Below, piece by piece: positions 60,949 to 63,886 of a stretch of 63,886 bases of DNA. A program made the translations under genes and the position numbers. The number at the start of each line of letters is the position of its first letter. Positions within the stretch are counted from its first letter, which is position 1. Source of the DNA: Evansella tamaricis (GTDB lineage: Bacteria > Bacillota > Bacilli > Bacillales > Salisediminibacteriaceae); assembly GCF_019042215.1 (NCBI RefSeq), contig NZ_JAHQCS010000161.1, forward strand, positions 1-63,886, read 5' to 3'. The notes under the pieces are model-generated. The model had not been told where the DNA came from, ran no database searches, and was given only the letters and a program-made list of their open reading frames with translations.

Positions 60949-63300
60949 ATGGGGAAGACAAAGCACTATGGTCCGCTTAAGTTACCGAAATTACCAGATC
61001 CTAACCTTTGGGCTAGTTGGGTGCCTATGGGTATTGGAAAAGTAAAGCCAAATCATATTCGTGACATGGCTAAGACAGTATGGGAAAACAAAGATAATGC
61101 CTCCTATGCATCGCGAATAATTACTCAAGGTGTTTGTGACGGTTGTGCTCTAGGGGTGTCCGGTCTAAAAGATCAAACATTAACAGGACCACATTTATGT
61201 ACAACAAGGCTTAACTTACTCCGATTGAATACAATGCCTCAGATGAAGGAACAAGTCATTTTTCAAGACATAGACCAATTAAGACAGTTGAACAGTTCCG
61301 AACTTAGGGAATTGGGCAGAATTCCTTTTCCCCTATCCCGTAAGCCTGGAGAAAAAAGGTTCACCAGAATTTCATGGGGAGACGCGTTGGATCGAATTGC
61401 TGCAAAAATAAAATCCATTGATCCAAAACAGCTTGCATTTTTTCTGACAGCCCGAGGTATAACAAATGAAACTTATTATGTGGCTGGAAAAGTAGCTAGA
61501 TTTCTTGGTACTAATAATATTGATAATGCTTCACGTATCTGTCATTCGCCTAGTAAGACAGGTCTTAAAAGGTCTCTCGGAATTGGGGCTTCCAGTTGTA
61601 GTTACAAGGATTGGATTGGGACGGATGTTCTAGTTTTTTGGGGGTCTGTCGCATCCAATAATCAGCCTGTTTCCACGAAATATATGTATGCGGCAAAACG
61701 GAAAGGCACAAAAATTATTGTCATTAACCCATATCGCGAGCCATCAATGGAGAAATACTGGATTCCATCTATTCCTGAAAGTGCCCTGTTTGGAACCCAA
61801 TTAGCGGATGATATTTATCAGGTAAATATAGGCGGGGATATCGCATTCATGAACGGAATAATGAAGCATTGGTTTGAGATGGAGAGGGAAAAAGCTGGTT
61901 CAGCAATAGACCTTGAATTTATTCAAAATCACACAAAAGGTTTTTCACAACTTAAAAAACATATTTTAAACCAGGATTGGAAAACTCTAGAGAAGTCAGC
62001 AGGACTCTCGAAGGACAGAATGAAAGAATTTGCAATAGTATTGGCGAAAGCGAAAACAAGTGTGTTTGTATGGTCGATGGGCCTAACTCAACATCGGTTT
62101 GGTACAGATAATATATCACAAGTGGCTAATATTGCCATGTTGCGAGGGTTTATTGGACGAGAAAACTGTGGTGTTATGCCAATCCGTGGTCATTCAGGGG
62201 TGCAAGGTTCTGCAGAAATGGGGGCAGACCCATTTGTCCTTCCTGGTAGTGACTTTGACGAAAAAAACCGGAAACGTATGGAAAAAGTATGGAAGTTCTC
62301 CATTCCTAAATGGCAAGGGGATATAGTCGGTGTGTCCCTTGAAAATACCATGCTCCCTATGGATCATCCTCGTCATTTAAAAGTGTTTTATACTTCAGGT
62401 GGTAATTTTCTAGACACAATGCCAAATCCAGATTTTGTGAAAAAGTGTTTGGAAAGTGTGGACTTAAGGGTTCATCAAGATATTATCTTTAATACATCCA
62501 CATTAGTAGATGCAAAGGAAGAAGTGATTGTTTTACCAGCAATGACGCGCTATGAACAATCTGGTGGTGGAACATCCACATCAACGGAAAGGATGGTATA
62601 CTTTTCGCCAGAAATAAAGGGTCCAAGAATCGCTGAAGCCCGGGCAGAGTGGGAAATTTATGTAGATCTCGCTAAAAGGGTGAAGCCATTTAAAGCAGAT
62701 TTAATTGACTTTACTTCACCACAACAAATTAGAGAAGAGATTGCTGTAGCAAATCAAATCTACGATGGAATTCATCAGTTAAAAGATAAAGGAGATGTCT
62801 TTCAATGGGGTGGTGCGTGGCTGTGTGAAGGTGGTGTTTGTCCAACGGAAGATGGACGTGGGCAATTGTTACCGTTACAAGTTCCCGAGTTGCGAAAACC
62901 AGAGGGGCATTTCTATGTAACGACGAGACGTGGGAAACAATTTAACTCTATGATTTATAGTCACCGGGACCCATCGAACGGAGCAGAGCGTTACGATGTA
63001 TTAATTCATAGAGAAGATGCCAGGGAATTAAGTATAAAGGACGGAGAATCAGTTGTGGTCTATAATAAATACGGTGTTTTTCACGGGAGGGCAACAATGG
63101 ACCATACACATCGTGGGAATATATCTCTCTATTGGCCGGAAGGGAACGTCTTGATCCCAAGAGGGGTTTATGAAAAGTATGCTGGAATACCAGAATATAA
63201 CACGGTTGCCATTGTTGAAAAAGCAGATACGTATCATGCACATAAGGATACGAAATATGTTGAGCGCCGAATTGAGGAATTGGAAATGGACAGCGGCTAA
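60949..63300 (+). CDS. Molybdopterin oxidoreductase, FdhF/YdeP-like alpha subunit
   Basis: This is a 783-residue enzyme of the formate-dehydrogenase-alpha-like (YdeP) group. The start is ATG 60949 after AAAGGGTGATGGG. An N-terminal cluster region has C63-x2-C66 and a distant C84 (GVCDGCALG, LCTTR), so at most three Cys are positioned for an iron-sulfur cluster, unlike the four of true FDH. C198 in RICHSPSKTGLKRSLG occupies the place of the catalytic Cys/SeCys. Further molybdopterin motifs include VFWGSVASNNQPVSTKYM and GVMPIRGHSGVQGSAEMG, and the C-terminal dinucleotide-binding domain begins near FYVTTRRGKQFNSM. Formate oxidation is uncertain; related YdeP proteins are linked to acid resistance. 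No FdhD or electron-transfer partner is adjacent. Confidence 0.88.
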   Translation: MGKTKHYGPLKLPKLPDPNLWASWVPMGIGKVKPNHIRDMAKTVWENKDNASYASRIITQGVCDGCALGVSGLKDQTLTGPHLCTTRLNLLRLNTMPQMKEQVIFQDIDQLRQLNSSELRELGRIPFPLSRKPGEKRFTRISWGDALDRIAAKIKSIDPKQLAFFLTARGITNETYYVAGKVARFLGTNNIDNASRICHSPSKTGLKRSLGIGASSCSYKDWIGTDVLVFWGSVASNNQPVSTKYMYAAKRKGTKIIVINPYREPSMEKYWIPSIPESALFGTQLADDIYQVNIGGDIAFMNGIMKHWFEMEREKAGSAIDLEFIQNHTKGFSQLKKHILNQDWKTLEKSAGLSKDRMKEFAIVLAKAKTSVFVWSMGLTQHRFGTDNISQVANIAMLRGFIGRENCGVMPIRGHSGVQGSAEMGADPFVLPGSDFDEKNRKRMEKVWKFSIPKWQGDIVGVSLENTMLPMDHPRHLKVFYTSGGNFLDTMPNPDFVKKCLESVDLRVHQDIIFNTSTLVDAKEEVIVLPAMTRYEQSGGGTSTSTERMVYFSPEIKGPRIAEARAEWEIYVDLAKRVKPFKADLIDFTSPQQIREEIAVANQIYDGIHQLKDKGDVFQWGGAWLCEGGVCPTEDGRGQLLPLQVPELRKPEGHFYVTTRRGKQFNSMIYSHRDPSNGAERYDVLIHREDARELSIKDGESVVVYNKYGVFHGRATMDHTHRGNISLYWPEGNVLIPRGVYEKYAGIPEYNTVAIVEKADTYHAHKDTKYVERRIEELEMDSG

Positions 63301-63386
63301 CATTTTTATTTAAAGAGTCCTCCAGTGTCGTGGAGAACTAACGGTTCACGAAGGGAGGCAAGAAGTAACATCCCCATTATCGTAAA

Positions 63387-63686
63387 CTAGGCCTTCTTTT
63401 CTTCTATAGAATAAACTTCTTTTCCAAACCAGAGGATGTTACCGCATTTATCACATATCAATGTGGTAGCTGTTTCATTAAGCCAGTCTAGATTAAAATA
63501 AGTCATACCTCTTGTGTTAAGTAATGCTTTACTTTTGTGAAAATAGTCATGACTGCAATGTGTACATTTAATTTCCAGATTGGCAGAGGATAAGTACTTT
63601 TTCCCATCATCTATTTCAAGTTCCTTTTCCTTCATATCCTCTTCAATTCGCTTGCTCATACGTTGTAATTCTTCTTTACTGTACAT
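63387..63686 (-). CDS. Small zinc-ribbon protein
   Basis: This 99-residue protein starts at ATG 63686, nine bases after GGAG. An N-terminal helical segment (SKEELQRMSKRIEEDMKEKE) precedes a zinc ribbon: C-x2-C in IKCTHCSHDYF and C-x2-C in LICDKCGNILWFG. It lacks other motifs. It may bind nucleic acid or act as a small zinc adaptor; function unknown. It is transcribed towards the FdhF-like gene, whose end lies 87 bases away. Confidence 0.75.
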   Translation of the reverse strand: MYSKEELQRMSKRIEEDMKEKELEIDDGKKYLSSANLEIKCTHCSHDYFHKSKALLNTRGMTYFNLDWLNETATTLICDKCGNILWFGKEVYSIEEKKA

Positions 63687-63728
63687 AATTATCAACTCCA
63701 GTTTAAGTGAAGTAATCTAATGAATTCA

Positions 63729-63886
63729 TTAAGGTTGATCTAATGTTGATAAAATTTCCTTTACCCGGCCTACCTGCCCATCCTCTAGCCTGACTTTTAT
63801 ACCGTGGGGATGACTGTTTGAATTAGTCAGAATATCTTTCACTATACCACTAGTGGACTTTCCGCTTCTTTGATCTTTTTTTAAGA
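63729..63886 (-). CDS. ywbE: YwbE family protein, 3' part (runs off the window)
   Basis: The minus strand encodes, from the window edge, KKDQRSGKSTSGIVKDIL, TNSNSHPHGIKVRLEDGQ and VGRVKEIL followed by TAA at 63731-63729. This is the conserved body and C-terminus of the YwbE (DUF2196) family, small proteins of about 65-70 residues; the first 10-20 residues are outside the window. Function is unknown. It lies 42 bases upstream of the zinc-ribbon gene on the same strand, so the two may be co-transcribed. Confidence 0.85.
   Translation of the reverse strand, partial: LKKDQRSGKSTSGIVKDILTNSNSHPHGIKVRLEDGQVGRVKEILSTLDQP

Noticed and set aside
1-63886. tRNA, rRNA, CRISPR, prophage or complete insertion sequence
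   Set aside because: Looked for on both strands; no cloverleaf, regular repeat-spacer array, integrase, transposase or phage structural gene was found.

Overview
The window looks like a chromosomal segment of a low-G+C, endospore-forming member of the Bacillaceae (Bacillota). The evidence is the SspH-type spore protein genes, Bacillus-style gene pairs (mtnE/mtnU), AGGAGG-type ribosome binding sites with frequent TTG and GTG starts, sigma-A style promoters, and hairpin-plus-T-run terminators. The large secreted proteins are rich in Asp/Glu, which would fit a salt- or alkali-adapted lineage, but that is only a weak inference. I see no tRNA, rRNA, CRISPR array, phage or complete insertion sequence. 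Mobile-looking DNA is limited to short dispersed intergenic repeats.

Layout. 0.2-4.5 kb: two divergent extracytoplasmic TIM-barrel, glycosidase-like proteins. 4.5-10.2 kb: RNase Z, a coiled-coil lipoprotein, a formate/nitrite-type channel, aspartate kinase and MetA, separated by repeats. 10.3-17.3 kb: an unusual chemoreceptor fused to a sugar-binding-protein domain, a GH3 glycosidase, a MEDS-domain histidine kinase and a 23S rRNA methyltransferase. 17.8-25.4 kb: a complete Gram-positive Tad/Flp pilus operon headed by a c-di-GMP-I riboswitch and a DUF192 gene. 25.8-30.1 kb: a second c-di-GMP-I riboswitch in front of a membrane GGDEF-EAL protein and a solute-binding lipoprotein that has no transporter beside it. 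30.1-33.6 kb: a TPP-riboswitch-controlled thiamine-pyrimidine salvage operon (tenA-thiZ-thiX-thiY). 33.7-38 kb: an sspH gene with a damaged second copy, a Gfo/Idh oxidoreductase, a GNAT acetyltransferase, a small membrane protein and an L,D-transpeptidase. 38-50.7 kb: the arginine regulon argCJBD-carAB-argF, argG and argH, with two near-identical promoters that appear to carry ARG boxes. 50.8-54.2 kb: the divergent methionine-salvage pair mtnE/mtnU and an FAD amine oxidase. 54.2-63.9 kb: small proteins, another sspH, an MTH1187-family protein, two MpsC/DUF2294 paralogues, a PAS histidine kinase, a HAD phosphatase, a YdeP/FdhF-like molybdopterin oxidoreductase, a zinc-ribbon protein and the 3' part of ywbE.

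How the genes work together. The most coherent system is the c-di-GMP block. One riboswitch sits at the head of the pilus operon. A second sits at the head of an operon encoding a protein able in principle to make and/or degrade c-di-GMP, together with a lipoprotein that could feed an extracellular ligand signal to it. In the first switch, ten bases at the 3' end of the aptamer are exactly complementary to the terminator loop and inner stem, which predicts that c-di-GMP turns the pilus operon off. The second switch would provide feedback on c-di-GMP metabolism. The arginine block encodes every step from N-acetylglutamate to arginine, including its own carbamoyl-phosphate synthase. ArgJ can supply the N-acetylglutamate, and the feedback is probably through ArgR/AhrC.
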